64,000 nucleotides of DNA from Lunularia cruciata (GCA_948567375.1 OX419762.1:59191034-59255033); one strand, 5' to 3'. Shown: positions 11,545 through 22,560, numbered from the stretch's first letter. Numbers and translations: made by a program. The notes: a model not told the origin generated them from the sequence alone.

Positions 11545-11760
11545 TCCTCATTGCCAATGAAGCTTCAAATTCCTTGATGGCCATCTGTGCATTCTGGAGG
11601 TGAGAAAGAGGTTCCCATGTGGCATCATGAAGGGGATACCCTTTCCAAAGGACCTTGTACTCCGTATGTTGGCGACGGCCTCGTTGAATATGGCGACGTG
11701 CAAGGATACGATCAACTTCGTACTCCTCATGATCATTGATAGGGACAGGAAGAGGGGGAG
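11545..11760 (-). pseudogene. A1 chromodomain at the C-terminus of pol
   Basis: Minus-strand translation gives YEVDRILARRHIQ, then EYKVLWKGYPLHDATWEP and NAQMAIKEFEA. These match the chromodomain signature: an aromatic start, the VKWKGY-like strand, and DATWEP before the C-terminal helix. Chromodomains of this class steer chromovirus integration to marked chromatin. The domain itself looks undamaged, although the polyprotein upstream is interrupted. It lies about 300 bp after the integrase core and just before the polypurine tract. Confidence 0.85.
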
Positions 11761-11860
11761 GTTGGACTCAAGAGGAAAAGGAAGAAGGGTTAGGAACAAA
11801 GGGTTTCAACTTGGAAACATGAAAGACAGGATAGATACGCATGTGACAAGGTAAGGCAAG

Positions 11861-12850
11861 ATGATAAGCAACAGGAGAGACAATTTGGGTGATATCAAAG
11901 GGTCCTATCTAATTAGGGGCAAGTTTACAAACTTGGGTATCAAGTGGGAGAGGGAGGTTACTAGAAGAGAGCATGACTTTATCACCGACTTCAAAGGTGA
12001 GATCTCGACAATGGTGGTCCACATATTTTTTTTGGCGATTCTGAGCAACAAGAAGGTGAGACTTGGCTTATTGGAGAGATTGGGATATAGTGGTCAAGAA
12101 TGTGGAAGTATGAGGAACCTGAGATGGAGGGGGAGCAAGAAGAGAATCTGGAACAAGCAGATCTTGGCCAAAATTGAGAAAGAAAGGAGAGAATCCGGTG
12201 CTTGCCTGTTTGGTATTGTTGTAGGCAAATTTGGCAGCGGCAAGATATTTATCCCAATTGGTATGGTGGACATTGACAAAGTCACGCAACATATCCTCCA
12301 ATGTACGATTTGCACGTTTGGTTTGTCCTTCAGTTTGAGGATGATAGGCCGTGGACAAAGCAAGCTTGGTGCCGAGTATCTAGAAGAGTGCTTGCCAAAA
12401 CTTCCCAGTAAAGCAAGGATCATGGTTGGAGATGAGTACGCATGGCATTCCATGATGCTTGAAGACATTGTCGAAGTAGATTTGCGCTAAGGTTGGAGCA
12501 TCCACGGTATCACAGGTTGGTGCCAAGTGGATTTTCTTACTAAGCTTATCCACAAACACCACGATTGCGGTGTGTCCTTATTTTGTCTTTGGCAAGGATG
12601 TGATGAGATCCAAGCTCACATGCTCCCAACGAGCTGATGGAACCGCAAGCAGTTGAAGGAGTCCACTCAGCTTCTGGTTGATGGCCTTGTTACGTTGGTA
12701 GCTCTCACACGATCGGACAAATTCTTGAACATATTCTCGAACATCCCGTGTCATGTTGGGCCACCACCATTGACGTTGGAGGGTACCCAAGGTCTTGTCC
12801 ACACCCATGTGACCAGCGATGGGTAAATCATGGGCTTCTTGAAGGCGCAC
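11861..12850 (-). pseudogene. A1 integrase
   Basis: The zinc-binding N-terminus (near 12680-12840) shows the two His of the HHCC pattern. It also shows VRSCESYQRNK, where the second Cys is Tyr. The catalytic core follows: VSLDLITSLP with the first Asp near 12600, and a second block ISNHDPCF near 12410 in another frame. The third block has GQTKRANRTLE near 12330, where the expected catalytic Glu after GQT is Lys. The loss of one zinc ligand and the third acidic residue predicts an inactive enzyme. An uninterrupted 209-codon frame on the opposite strand (11861-12490) is an antisense shadow. Confidence 0.85.
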
Positions 12851-13159
12851 AAGTCAAAGATCACCTTTGGCTGGAACATAGATCCGGTCCGCATGGAATA
12901 GAAGGCCTTCCTTGAAGGAGAAGGTGTTGTACTCCTTTTCACCTGTTGTTAGCCGACCATGTACCATTTGGAAGAAGGGATCTTGCTGTAGAGTTAACCG
13001 AAACTTGTTATGAATCTTGGGATCAATTGACACCATCGTAATTGCTGCTGTGATGAGAGGAAGAGACTTCAAATCAGGTCATCGTGATAGAGCATCAGGG
13101 ATGACATAGAACCGACCTGGTTTGTACTCAAGTTTGATGTCAAACAATTCGAGTTGCTC

Positions 13160-14525
13160 TTCTCATCGATGATGTCAACTCTTCATGTGCTCTCTAGGTG
13201 TAAGGTCTGCAACAATGGCTTGTGATCAGTTCGCATGATCACTTGTTTCCCCAAGAGTTAATGCCTCCATACCTTGGTGGCATATACCATTGCAAGTTGT
13301 TCTTGATCTCGAGCAGAGTAATTTCAGCTGTATTTAGTTGGCAAGACACAAAGGCAATAGGATGTAGTCCATCTGGAAATTCTTGTTGCAACACAACTCC
13401 AATTGCAAAGTTAGAAGCATCAAAATCAACCACACAAGGTAGTTGAGGATCATATGGTTGAAGAATGGGTCTTGAAGACACCATATGCTTTAAATTTTGG
13501 AATGCTTCCTCATGCTTGGCGGTCCATTGGAAGCTTGAGTTCTTTCCCAAGAGGTCAGTCAATGGTGCAGTCACGTGAGCATAATAGTGGATGAACCATC
13601 GGTAAAAACTGGCCAATCCATTGAATGCTCATACTTCGGTAGCATCCTTTGGGGTAGGCCAATCAATAATGGCCTTGATCTTCTCTTCTTCCATCTTGAT
13701 CCCCTTTGATGAGATCTTATGACCCAAGAAGGTAACCTCCTTCTGCCAAAAAGCACACTTTGACTTCTTGCAGTAAAATTTCCACTGTCGTAGTCGTCTT
13801 AGGAATTCTCGCACATGATTCTTGTGTTTTGCCTCCGTCCTACTATAGATTAAGATATCATCTAAGAACACTACCACAGACTGATCCAATAGTCCCTCCA
13901 ACACCCAATGCATCTGATCCATGAAGATTGTTGGAGCATTAGTGAGTCCAAAAGGTAGAACTCTCCACTCAAAATGTCCATACCTTGTGCAAAAGGTAGT
14001 CTTTTGCACATCCTCTCCTTCAATAGGAATTTGCCAATAGCCGCTATGAAGATCTAGCTTGGAAAAGTAGCGTGCTCCACTTAATTGATCAAGCAGGTCA
14101 TCGATTCGAGGCAAGGGATATGCATTCTTCACGGTTTGCTTATTGAGCCCACGGTAATCAATATAGAAACGAAGTCCTCCATCCTTCTTTGGAAAAAATA
14201 GTACCGGTGCTCCCCACAGCAAGGTACTATGTTGTATGAAATCCTTCTCTGACAACTCTGTAAGTGTTGTTTGCAACTCCTCCAACTCCTTTGGTGAGAG
14301 CCAATAGATTGGTCTACTCACTGGAGTACTCCCTGACAATAACTCAATCTTGAAGGGCATACCTCGATCAGAGGGTAATCCCTTTGGCAGATCATCCGGA
14401 AACACAGCTGCAAACTCCTGAACTATCCAATCAACCGTTGCTTGATGCAGCACCTGGCCCTCCTCAGATTGTTCTTGTGCAATCGGCTTGATCCACACCG
14501 CGAATACAGACTTATCTTCCTCCAA
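13160..14525 (-). pseudogene. A1 reverse transcriptase and RNase H
   Basis: The longest open stretch (13629-14525, 298 codons) covers the protease-RT linker and RT. It shows PISRPIYWLSPKE-like, KKDGGLRFYIDYRGLN, DLHSGYWQIPI, RVLPFGLTNAPTIF and the intact catalytic VVFLDDILIYS. It continues through FLGHKISSKGI, then a stop interrupts a WPTP..A.EV block. RNase H (13239-13616) continues in another frame with VVDFDASNFAIGVVLQQEF. RT would copy element RNA into cDNA and RNase H would remove the RNA strand. Catalytic RT residues are intact, but the frame is closed at the RT/RNase H joint. Confidence 0.9.
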
Positions 14526-14675
14526 AGCTTGCTCTATGGCTGCTTCATTAACAAACTTCCCTTCTTGGGACTCATCTCCCTTCCAAATTTGCTCTATGGC
14601 TACCTTCTCAACAAACTTCCCATCTTGGGACTGACTATTCTTAGGTGTCTTACTCAGAGGTGCCAGACAACCTAA

Positions 14676-14990
14676 TCAGAAATTCCTACCTTGGTGTTGT
14701 ACTTGAATTTGACGTCGGGTCCAATCGAATTGAATCTTATGACATTCAAGCCAAGGTAGACTCAAAATGATATCATAGTGTAGAGGTGCCACTACAAACC
14801 TCATACACTCCAAATACTCCTTCCCAATCTTGAAGGTAATAGGATGCGAGGTGCGGAATGCATACCCTTTTCTACCATCCGCCATCATCAAACTACTTCC
14901 AATCACTGGCTTGATAGGAATACCCAATTCCTTTGCTACTTGCATAGATATGCAATTCTCTGAACTTCCAAAATCAACCAAGTGATAGAT
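14676..14990 (-). pseudogene. A1 aspartic protease
   Basis: The retroviral-type protease motif reads HLVDFGSSENCIS near the 5' end of this stretch. The D-S/T-G triad is D-F-G, a change consistent with a single C-to-T step. IILSLPWLE near its end matches the flap-to-C-terminus ILGLPWL pattern. It sits between the gag zinc knuckle and RT. A stop follows at 14676 before the RT frame. Confidence 0.8.
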
Positions 14991-15164
14991 ATCGTACCTT
15001 GCAAGTGAAGCAAACTTGCATAGGTCGAGCCTTCAATCCCATTAGAACTAATCAAGCTCCTAATAGGCGGCTCAAAATCTCCTACTGGGATTCTTCGTTT
15101 CCTTGATCATTCTGTTCCACAAACTCCATCTGGGCAACTTGTTGAGGTCGCCCATTCCTAAGTG

Positions 15165-15975
15165 GGCATTTAGCAATACAATGTCCAACAACAATAAAAG
15201 CAACCTCTATTTTGTCGTAATCTTTCTCTATCTACTGTGCCAAGTGGTTTTTTTTGGATAGCATCAATCTCCATTGGTACCGGTTCTTCCACTCGTGGAA
15301 TTGGTAAGTTTTGTGTAGGTCGAGGTCGAGACCAAGTTGTCGCAACTAAGGAATCAAAATGCTCAGCCAATTGCATGGCTTCTTCTACGTTCTGTGGCTC
15401 TTGCATGGTCACCTCCAATCTGGTTTGTAAATTCAATCCTCGCACAAATCAATCCAGAACTTCACCTTCTTGGATATCTGGAATTTGCATGATGATATTC
15501 TGAAATTGTGTGATGTAGCTTCTCATTGAGCCAATCTGCCTCAACTCCGCTAATTTATCTCGTGCAGCTCGGGTGGCATTTATAGTCTAAAATCGACCAA
15601 GTATTGCATCCTTGAATTCTGCCTATGTCAAAATTGGTGTTACAATTTGTCGTTCAGCTCTTTCTACTCGGAATTGCCACCAAAGTTTTGCCACGCCATC
15701 CAACTGGCTAGAAGCCAAGAGAATTTGTTTCCGCTCGTCTTGAAGATTGGTGGCTTCAAAGTAACGTTCACAGTCAAACACAAAATCTCCACTGTGCCTG
15801 GAAGATTCTTGCCTTCAAACACCTTGGGTTTTGGAAATCGAATGTGATCTTCTCCATCTCGTACTGGCGCTCTGTCTATCTGTTCTTGTTGTTGCTGTTC
15901 TCGTTCATCCAACAATCGAGTAAGATGCTCAATTTGTTGTTACATTGCAAGGATAACATCCGGTATTGCCGCCAT
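15165..15975 (-). pseudogene. A1 gag
   Basis: The first Met (15973-15975) lies about 250 bp inside the 5' LTR. Codon 12 is already a stop (CAA to TAA). A Gln-rich coiled segment (DEREQQQQEQ) follows. The capsid region then continues in a shifted frame from about 15780, with VAKLWW-like residues and an EVLD..VRGLN block near 15440. An MQEPQNVEEAMQLAE helix follows. The nucleocapsid zinc knuckle (CFYC, then GHCIAKCP after a one-base shift) is at 15165-15205. The domain order is that of gypsy gag (retrotrans_gag plus CCHC). Confidence 0.85.
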
Positions 15976-16232
15976 CGCTACTACTCTATTCCACTACCTT
16001 CAATTTATAGTTGATTAACACATAGATACAACACGTCCACCGTTCTCCATAAGTTACGACTGGAAGTATCAAGGGTTCCTCTGACACGGTGATCATATGT
16101 AGAAAATCCTACCCAAAGCGTGAGGTGATGAATTGTGTGAAATGATGCTTTGGTAATATCTTGACACAAAAGTCCCAATGGTTTGGCGGAAGTGGATTTG
16201 GTGGTCCATAAATTCCATCAATCCCATTCCTG

Positions 16233-16244
16233 CTCTGATACCAA
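16233..16244 (-). other. Primer binding site of A1
   Basis: The minus strand reads TGGTATCAGAGC, the exact complement of the plant initiator Met tRNA 3' end. It lies one base inside the 5' LTR. Confidence 0.92.
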
Positions 16245-16245
16245 T

Positions 16246-16654
16246 GTAAAAGACCAAAACCGAGGAGAGAAATAGGAGAATGGAAACCCACATTGGGACA
16301 CTTGAATGAGGGAAAACTCCAAATGCCGAGCATGAGCTTTGGCCTTGGTATTTATAGGTAGCATACAAGACCCTTGAAGCTTCTTCAAGAAGCTTCCTTG
16401 AGCCGCTTTCTTGGAGTGCAAGCCAAGTTAACTAGGAAGCTTCTCAAGAAGCTTCCTTCTAGAAGCCGCCTACTTGGCGTGCAAGCTAAGCTAGTTAGAA
16501 GCTTCTAGAAGCTACCTGCTTAGGGCGCAAGTTAACTAGTTGGGCAGCTTCCCAAGAAGCTTCTTAGATGCTTCTAGAATATTCTAGACTATTTTGTCTT
16601 ATTCTCTACTTCATAAGCCCGACCAACTTCATCACTAAACTCCATATTGTTACA
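16246..16654 (-). repeat. 5' LTR of A1 (409 bp)
   Basis: Ends TGTAAAAG and TTGTTACA. The minus-strand TATA box (TATAAATA) is at 16349-16356. It contains several imperfect inverted blocks around AAGAAGCTTCTT and one extra 58-bp unit (about 16393-16450) relative to the 3' LTR. Confidence 0.9.
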
Positions 16655-16659
16655 AGGAT
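16655..16659. other. Target site duplication of A1, right copy
   Basis: AGGAT, matching 11163-11167. Confidence 0.9.
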
Positions 16660-18045
16660 GTACCACATTTGGAATTTTTTTGCTACAACATTGCTACAAA
16701 GGTAAATTTAGAAGCATCAAATCAACCACACAAGGTAGTTGAGTATCATATGGTTGAAGGATAGGACCATAAACTTCAATTTCTTGAATGCTTCTTTATG
16801 TTTGGTAGTCCACTAAAGCTTGAGGACTTCCCTAAGAGATTGGTCAATAGTGTGGTCACATGAGCATAGCAGTGGATGAACCATTTGTAAAAAAGCTTAC
16901 CAATCCATTAAATGCTTGCACTTTTGTGGCATCTTTTGAAATATACCAATCAATAATAGCATTGATTTTCTCCTTTTCCATCTTGATCCCCTCCAATGAG
17001 ACTTTATGATGCAAGAAGTCTCATCAAACATTGTTTGATGAGACGTCTAGCCCTCATCAAATTCTCTATACACAATTGGCTTGATCCACTTTGCAAAAAA
17101 AGGAATATATTACTCCATAGCTTACTCTATGGCTACTTTATTGACAAAATTTATATATTGGGACTGTCTATTCTTAGATGTTTTACTCAAAGGTGCCAAA
17201 TAACCTAATTGGTAATTATTACCTTGGTGTTGTATTTGAATTTTCTATTGAGTCCAATCAAATTGAACCTTACTACATTCAAGCCAAAGCAGACCTAGAA
17301 TGACATCATAGTATAGAGGCATTACTACAAACCTCATACACTCCAAATACTCCCTCTCAATCTTGAATGTAACAAGATATAAGGTACGGAATGTAAAACC
17401 CTTTCTATCATCTACAATCAACTATCTATTTCCAAGTAATGGCTTGATAGAAATACCTAATTCTTTTGCTAATTGCATAGACATATAATTCTTTGAACAT
17501 CCAAAATCAACCAAAATTCTACAGCCTCAATCAAATATCATACTTTGCATGTGAAGAAAACTTGCATAGGTCAAGCCTTCAATCCCATTAGAACTGATCG
17601 AGTTCCCAATAGTTGGCTTGATATCTCCTATTGGGATTCTTTGTTTCCTTGATGATCATGCTCCACAAACTCCATTTGAGATTTTTTGAGGTCATCCATT
17701 CTTGAGTGGACATTCAACAATATGATGTCCAATTTGGAGATAATAAAAGAAACCTCTATTTTGTCACAGTCTCTCCCTATCTATAATGCCAAGTGATCTT
17801 TATTGGATGGCATCAATCTCTATTAGAGCTAGCTCTTCCACTCATGTGTAATTTGTTGGCAAGTTCTATGAAGGTCAAGGTTAAGGTCAAGACCAAGTTA
17901 TGGCAACTAAGGAATCAAAGCACTCTGTCAACTATATGGCTTCCTCCAAGTGTTTGGGCTCCCACACGGTCACTTCCAATTTGGTGTGTGACTTCAAGCC
18001 CCTCATAAATCAATCAAAAGCTTCATCTTCTAGTATATATGGAAT
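16660..18045 (-). pseudogene. Old family A element A2: RNase H, protease and gag relic
   Basis: It continues the interrupted A2 element. RNase H and the end of RT (16660-17010) match A1 13330-13730. The sequence then jumps, at a perfect 27-bp palindrome, to the counterpart of A1 14440 and onward, so about 700 bp of RT is missing. Protease sequence is at 17210-17540 and gag with zinc-knuckle sequence at 17590-18045. The match to A1 ends near 18045. The rest of gag, the primer site and the 5' LTR are deleted. Confidence 0.8.
17018..17044. repeat. Perfect 27-bp palindrome at the A2 deletion junction
   Basis: Arms GTCTCATCAAACA and TGTTTGATGAGAC around a single T. It stands exactly where about 700 bp of RT have been lost relative to A1. 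The left arm partly resembles the element's own sequence, while the right arm looks like an inverted copy. Confidence 0.85.
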
Positions 18046-18162
18046 TGGCAAGTGTCATTTGGAGGCTCTTAGCTAGAGTGAGCATGCCTTGATTGGAATT
18101 AATATCCGGTGTTGGTAGTATTGAGTTGAATGATTAAGTTCTAACCCAAGTTGAGTATGTGA

Positions 18163-18262
18163 ATCTGATTATTGTGGCAATTTAGAGTTCATGTATTACT
18201 TTTGTATCGATTGTGCTTCTATAGTGTATGATATTGATAATGATTATGTTATGTATTGATGC
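18163..18262 (+). repeat. 100-bp LTR-like module, copy 1
   Basis: It begins TGATTATTGTGGCAATTTAG and includes GCTTCTATAGTGTATGATAT. It is homologous to 35823-35930 and 41642-41741. The similarity ends at nearly the same point (after a CACAC/CACAAC stretch) in all three. Here it follows the truncated A2 element, where the 3' LTR of retroelement B1 would be expected. Confidence 0.7.
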
Positions 18263-20089
18263 ATATAAGCACACTAGGGAGAAGGGATAGAGGAAAGGGT
18301 GAGAGACGGTGATTTTGAAAGAAGATATAGAAATTTAGGAGAGGAAGGAGAGAGGATGGGATAAAAGAAGCAAGGGAGAGGAAGAGAGTGTGAAAATGAA
18401 AACCTATTTCCCTTGTGGTGAGAAAAAAGACCTATAAAGGTGTCAGAGGAGATTGAGCTTTAGGCTATAGATTTCAAGGTGAGTCCTCATGAATAAAAGA
18501 AGCTCTAGGATTTTCCAAACATGGACAATACAAAGAAAAAGACCTATGGTTGATTGGGTTTCATCAAATGACATATAACATAACCCATATTGTTTGAGTA
18601 TGGTTGGACAAGACTCAAGTGAAGGCATCTTTGGAAGCCATTTGGGAGGCTGATCTTAACTCCCTTGGCTTCAAAGTGGCAATTGGCCTTGAATACCTCT
18701 ACCTCTATATAAGTAAATCTCCCTAGTTACTAAGTTGTTATGCCAATTTTTGATTTATGGAGATTTTTGGCCCATGTTCATGAGAGACCAAAACCCAAAA
18801 CCCCTCTATGCAAGCACTCATTGATGCAATAAAAACCCTCCTTAATGCAAGTAAAGTCAAACTTGATGTGTGCAAAGCCCTTGTCACTCAAGCAATACCT
18901 ACCTTTGGTGAGCAAAGCTTCACCTCTTGCAAGCAAATCACTTTTTGGCACAAGCAAAGCTGAATTTTCTACAAGTGAGGCCTATGGGTCACAATCAAAG
19001 CCCACTCTAATGCAAGTTAAGCCATCCCATAAGCAATAAAAACCCAATACTATGCTTCTCTTGATTTGATTTTTTTACACTTTAGGGTTTTGAGTTTGTT
19101 TATAATTTTATTCATGTTGCAGGTGGCTTTTTGCATGGAGTTTGTGAGAACTTAAGACCGTGCTATACATATATAGATGGTAGGGAAGCAACCTTTCACT
19201 TTGACATTGGGTGTCATTGAAGATGCATTCATGTTGGGGAGTAGAAATATAGGGAAGAAGAGATATGTTCCTTATGGATTAGTGCATGATTAGTTTCCAA
19301 TACATAATTTCATGGCCAAGAAACAGCTATAGAAATATTGTGTGTACATACATGGAGACCATTTTTCTAGATATTATGTGCAATTCTTATCTTCACCCTA
19401 AAGCCAAAAGTGGTACATGTGCATGTTATCCTCCACATGAAGATAAAGGTGGTAGGGGCAAGCAAGGATTATGATTGGGTGGAGTTGATGTTACCCGCAA
19501 TTGAGTCCAAGCTGTAGTATTTATAGAAGCAACTCCAACATCCAAATGGTAACCATTTCAAGATGAGCTTTATGGGACAATTTCTCACACATCTATTCAT
19601 GGAGAGTGGACTCACATTGAGGAGGGGGTTGTATATGACAACACCCAAGTAGAGGAGGTCTATGTTCATGATGTCGAGGAGGAGGTCTTCAAGGATATAC
19701 ACAAGGAACATGAGGATCAAGAAGAAGATGATGAGAGAGAGTTGTGATCTTTGATGAAAATGTCATGTTTTTATTCATATTAACTTTACTCTTGTTAATA
19801 AAAAATTATTTCTTAAGTTATTTATGATTCTTATTTAAAACTTTTGAGTTCATTTTAATAAATTTTGTGTATATGTCATTGTTTTGTGTTCATGTTATTC
19901 TTTTAGAGGACCCCATCTCCATGATGATTCTTTAGATGAAGGAGCATTGAGAGGAGGTGAGGTCTTTACTAGAGCCATTTTTTGGTTAAGGTTTGATATG
20001 CAACCCCTTGGGCCAAAGAGAGGGAGAGAGAAAGCTAGGAGAGAGTGTAGCTTGAGCTAGGGAGACCAAGGAGAGATAGTGTCTTATCC
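18263..20089. other. Repeat-like DNA without a recognisable gene
   Basis: Only short open stretches exist. 18845-19039 encodes a Ser/Lys-rich 64-residue stretch built on a loose AAGCAAAGC-type repeat. 19490-19745 can be read on the plus strand as an acidic tail (many Glu and Asp). I cannot assign either to a family. The base composition is like the surrounding decayed elements. Confidence 0.4.
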
Positions 20090-20119
20090 ATGAGAGAGAG
20101 AGAGAGAATATTGTTGTTG

Positions 20120-20410
20120 AGTGTGAGGATCACTTCACTACTACTAAAAGGATTAGAGTTGAGAGATTGGTTAAGTTAGAGCATACTCTAGCAGAGTGCA
20201 AGGATCATTTCACTAATGTAGATAGGACTAGGGTTGAGAGATTGGCTGAGTTAGAGCCTAATCTAGCTGAGGATTAGGATCATTTCATTACTACAAAGGG
20301 GACTAAGGTTGAGAAGTTGGTCGAGTTAGAGCATACTCTAGCAGAGCACAATGATCATTTCACTCCTACAAAGAGGACTAGGATCAAGAGATTGGTCAAG
20401 TTAGATAGCT
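20120..20410 (+). repeat. 75-bp tandem repeat (about four units) encoding a 25-residue repeat
   Basis: The block containing GATCATTTCACTA recurs at 20128, 20203, 20278 and 20353, an exact 75-bp spacing. One frame stays open through most units and encodes a heptad-like charged repeat (pattern VERLVKLEHTLAE..DHFT). That suggests a coiled coil. The in-frame period and retained codons suggest that it expanded as coding sequence. It lies just upstream of a 36-bp repeat in the same frame context. Confidence 0.8.
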
Positions 20411-20787
20411 TTGTGTCCCACCAAGAGCCTATGGTTGAGAAGCTGAGGATTATGGAAGAGTTTTACTCTCAGGAGTTGATTATTACCATGGAGACATTAC
20501 ATGAGTCTCATAGAGCTTATGAGGAGCCCAAGGGTATAGAGATAGCTATATGTATGCAGATTCAGATGGACATCATGAAAAGTAGCACTCATGAAACTAA
20601 GACTGAAAATATAAAGAGTGTCATTCATAGGACTCATATTGAGCATATAAAGAGTGTCATTCATGGGACTCAGATTGAGCATATAAAGAGTGTCACTCAT
20701 GGGACTCAAATAGAGAATACAAAGAATGTCACTCATGAGCCTAGTGTTCTTACATCCAACATGGGTATTATTTATTGGAGACCTTGA
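20317..20787 (+). pseudogene. Repeat-containing coiled-coil ORF fragment (156 codons)
   Basis: This open frame contains the last 25-residue repeat, a charged linker (MVEKLRIMEEFYSQELIITM) and four 12-residue repeats of the type HGTQIEHIKSVT. I do not recognise a domain. The frame is preceded by a stop within the 75-bp repeats (near 20274) and ends at 20787. Downstream, up to about 21540, other frames give gag-like but unassignable sequence, for example SFGLSLQDIFIVDSVV at 21316 and onward. It is possibly the gag or 5' coding part of an unknown retroelement. Confidence that it is expressed today is low. Confidence 0.4.
20586..20741 (+). repeat. 36-bp tandem repeat (four units plus a partial fifth)
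   Basis: CACTCATG or CATTCATG starts recur at 20586, 20622, 20658, 20694 and 20730, an exact 36-bp spacing. In frame it encodes a 12-residue repeat. Confidence 0.88.
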
Positions 20788-21559
20788 GTGTTAAATGACC
20801 TTCACTCCCATCCACTTTCAAACATACATATGAGGAGATTGATTGGCTTGAGGAGAGAAATACAACCATATTTTTGAGCTTTCTAGACTTAGGATGTTGG
20901 AGAGAGGATGAGTAGATCTAGATAATTTATGCTCATGATAGCCAAATGCAAATTTTGTTTTTGGAACTTGGTTGTCTTGTAGATATTATATGAGATACAA
21001 GTCCTCTCTATGTACAATTAAGGTCCTCACTATTACATATGGTAGTGGTTAGCATGGTCACATTATAGAGGTAGGAGTACATTTAGGTATAAACCGCATT
21101 CTAGAGTTAGAGAGTTTATGGAGTATTGTTTGACTTGGTTTGAGGTTATCATTGAGCAAAAAGCACAAGGGCAGAGGTAGAGCATTTCCTCAATCCATGT
21201 GGAGTTACATACTTTGAAATTACTCACAAGGAAATGCCTCATGGCCTTGCTTGATATAAAGGATAGGTATCAAAATAGGTTTTGAGGTTTCTCACATAGA
21301 CCTTATGGTGCATTTATGTCTTTTGGTCTATCCCTTCAAGACATATTTATAGTTGATAGTGTAGTCCTTCTGTATTGCAAGAACAATCCACAAAGTGCTA
21401 TCTATCCTCCAACATTTACTCCTTTTATCACAAGAGTGGGAGATTTACATACCTCATCATGGGACCTTTTGAGAGCTCTTGTGGATATATTCCAAGTAGA
21501 GACATACTCAGCTATTGACTTCCTTGGCTCAAAGTGAAGATCAGGTCATCTTAGAGAGT

Positions 21560-22560
21560 ATAGTGCAAATCCATATACAAGCTTAAATATATATTTTCAG
21601 GATCTCTCCATGCATCATGATGAGTGGGATTAAATGTAGAAATAGAGTCAGGTGCGGGTCTATGAACATATCTTTAGACACCTTGATGATGCACTAGTGT
21701 GTGTTGGAGTAGAGCCCTTGTACACTCACTACATTTTTACATATCTTTATATATATGGGTGTTTTTTCACCCATTATTCTTAAAGTGCTACCACAATGTT
21801 ATTTTAGTTTGGTGAATATATAAATGTGCAATTTGGTGAATAAATTTATATTAGGGTGAAGATGTTAATATGTTTCTATTATGTGAGTGTAAAGGATAAA
21901 AAATATTTATATTAGTGCTTAAATCTTGTTAATGAGGAAAAATAGTGAAGATGTTTTTATTATGTATGTAAAGATATATTCATGGGAAGACTTGTTGACA
22001 TGTTTCAATTATGTAATGTTAGTGTGAAAAATGTAAAATATGTAATGTTAGTGTGAATACTTGTGATGGCTAACATATTAGCTCTTAAAAATCATTCTTT
22101 CACTTTTTTAGTAACATACTTTTTGACACTTTTTGAACATCTAGTAGACAAGAAAACTCATTATAGTGTGAGAAAATCCTCATTATTAGTTGCCAATCCA
22201 TGGAGAACCATGCGCAAATCCTTGTGATGGATGAGCCTATCAAGGATTTATTGATGCCTTGATAGAAACACCATCTTTAAGCAAACTCATGCACCTTACG
22301 GTCCACCCATGTGGTGGATATATTGAATGCACTAGATTTCTACAATCTGCATATTACAATAAAGATTCTACTATCATCTATACTAGAACTACAATAAATA
22401 GTTGCTATTATTTGCACTTGGATTGTGAGTGCTACAATATGCAACAAGATCACTACTACAAATCTGTGCAGGCAGGGCATTGATTTATGATAGCATAGTC
22501 ATAATGCTCTTGATCTCATTGGATGTTTGCCCTTGCTTAGCTAATTCCAAAGTCATTGCA
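21560..22560. other. No recognisable gene
   Basis: AT-rich sequence with short random frames. I see no repeat ends, RNA gene or conserved protein motif here. Confidence 0.5.

Larger units (their letters stand above)
11168..16654 (-). mobile_element. Complete chromodomain gypsy element A1 (chromovirus)
   Basis: On the minus strand it reads 5' LTR (16246-16654), primer site, gag, protease, RT, RNase H, integrase, chromodomain, polypurine tract, 3' LTR (11168-11518). It is flanked by perfect 5-bp duplications AGGAT. The chromodomain after integrase and the initiator-Met primer site place it in the chromovirus branch of Ty3/gypsy. The LTRs are near-identical apart from a 58-bp unit, so the insertion is recent relative to its host element A2. 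Coding sequence has a few stops, frameshifts and active-site changes, so this copy cannot move on its own. Confidence 0.92.

Noticed and set aside
11861-12490. 209-codon open frame on the plus strand
   Set aside because: It lies exactly antisense to the integrase of A1 and has no domain of its own. The minus strand shows clear integrase motifs.
20586-20741. CRISPR array suspected from regular 36-bp spacing
   Set aside because: The units are contiguous tandem copies without unique spacers, in a eukaryotic coding-type context.
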